From Spartobacteria bacterium (GTDB taxonomy: Bacteria > Verrucomicrobiota > Verrucomicrobiia > Chthoniobacterales > UBA10450), in the NCBI GenBank assembly GCA_021324035.1, contig JAJPJU010000262.1, positions 1 to 6,390 of the forward strand: a stretch of 6,390 nt of DNA, read 5' to 3'. The notes below the pieces were generated by a model. It searched no databases and had not been told where the DNA came from. It saw nothing but the letters and a program-made list of their open reading frames with translations. Of the stretch, positions 6,196-6,390 are shown piece after piece (the first letter of the stretch is position 1; every line of letters begins with the position of its first letter). A program made the translations under genes and the position numbers.

Positions 6196-6390
6196 TTACA
6201 ATCGAACGAACTCAGCGCTTTTGGCTGGCATCCAACCGCGCAGGTCGTTCGGTAAAATGGCGTAAATCCAGTCACCGCGCTGACTTACGATCTGAATTTC
6301 GCTTCCAGCAGGCAGAGTCAGGACCCGATTGGCCGTATCCGCGGTAGCCAGCCGCGCGTCGGCGTTTTCGGCGGTGACGATTGCCAGACC
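6196..6390 (-). CDS. C-terminal end of a protein with a bacterial SH3-like domain (partial)
   Basis: Reading the minus strand from the window edge gives 64 codons ending in TAA, with no start codon before an internal Met close to the end, so this is the 3' part of a longer gene. The translation runs GLAIVTAENADARLATADTA, then VLTLPAGSEIQIVSQRGDWI, then YAILPNDLRGWMPAKSAEFV and RL at the end. This is a textbook bacterial SH3 (SH3b/SH3_3) pattern: variable N-terminal strand, L-x-x-G-S-E-I-x-I-V, R-G-D-W-x-Y-A and a closing G-W-M-P-A. Such domains often end exported or membrane-anchored proteins, including TPR proteins of the BatE type, but the rest of the gene lies outside the window and the full-length identity cannot be stated. 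The gene runs in the same direction as the 470-aa gene, 143 bp upstream of it. Confidence 0.82.
   Translation of the reverse strand, partial: GLAIVTAENADARLATADTANRVLTLPAGSEIQIVSQRGDWIYAILPNDLRGWMPAKSAEFVRL

Overview
The window is ordinary-looking bacterial chromosome, densely coded, with moderately high G+C by eye. It carries no mobile element, rRNA, tRNA or CRISPR array that I can see. The gene set is a CstA-type carrier, a type IV pilus/type II secretion inner-membrane module, a large conserved cytoplasmic protein and an SH3-tailed protein. Together with a divergent PilN N-terminus and a non-lipoprotein PilP, this suggests a Gram-negative of the Verrucomicrobiota or a neighbouring phylum. 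That placement is inference from general protein character and is not proven by the window.

Layout. Positions 1-1612 (+) hold the C-terminal three quarters or so of a CstA-family membrane protein whose start lies upstream of the window. A 64-bp convergent spacer follows. From 4535 down to 1677 on the minus strand lies a compact operon in the order pilM, pilN, pilO, pilP: a 9-bp gap between pilM and pilN, a 14-17 bp overlap between pilN and pilO, and an ATGA stop/start overlap between pilO and pilP. Upstream of pilM is a 104-bp spacer with small inverted repeats. Beyond it, 6052-4640 (-) encodes a 470-residue conserved protein of unknown function. A 143-bp spacer (6053-6195) holds a degenerate hexamer repeat and a perfect 22-bp palindrome. 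The right edge (6390-6196, -) is the last 64 codons of a protein ending in a bacterial SH3-like domain; this partial frame has no start codon in the window.

How the genes work together. PilM (cytoplasmic actin-like protein) should bind the short N-terminal tail of PilN. PilN and PilO are single-pass inner-membrane proteins with matching architectures that normally form a heterodimer. PilP is the periplasmic partner that normally bridges PilN/PilO to the outer-membrane secretin PilQ. No secretin follows pilP: the operon runs straight into convergent cstA, so the secretin, ATPases, PilC-type platform protein and pilins must be encoded elsewhere. The 470-aa gene and the SH3 gene lie upstream on the same strand, but nothing in the sequence ties them functionally to the pilus module.

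I found no clearly new biological system. The points most worth a second look are the 470-aa orphan family next to the pilus operon, the missing secretin, the NLLH variant of the PilM-binding tail of PilN, the PilP without a lipobox, and the repeat-rich leader at 6053-6195.
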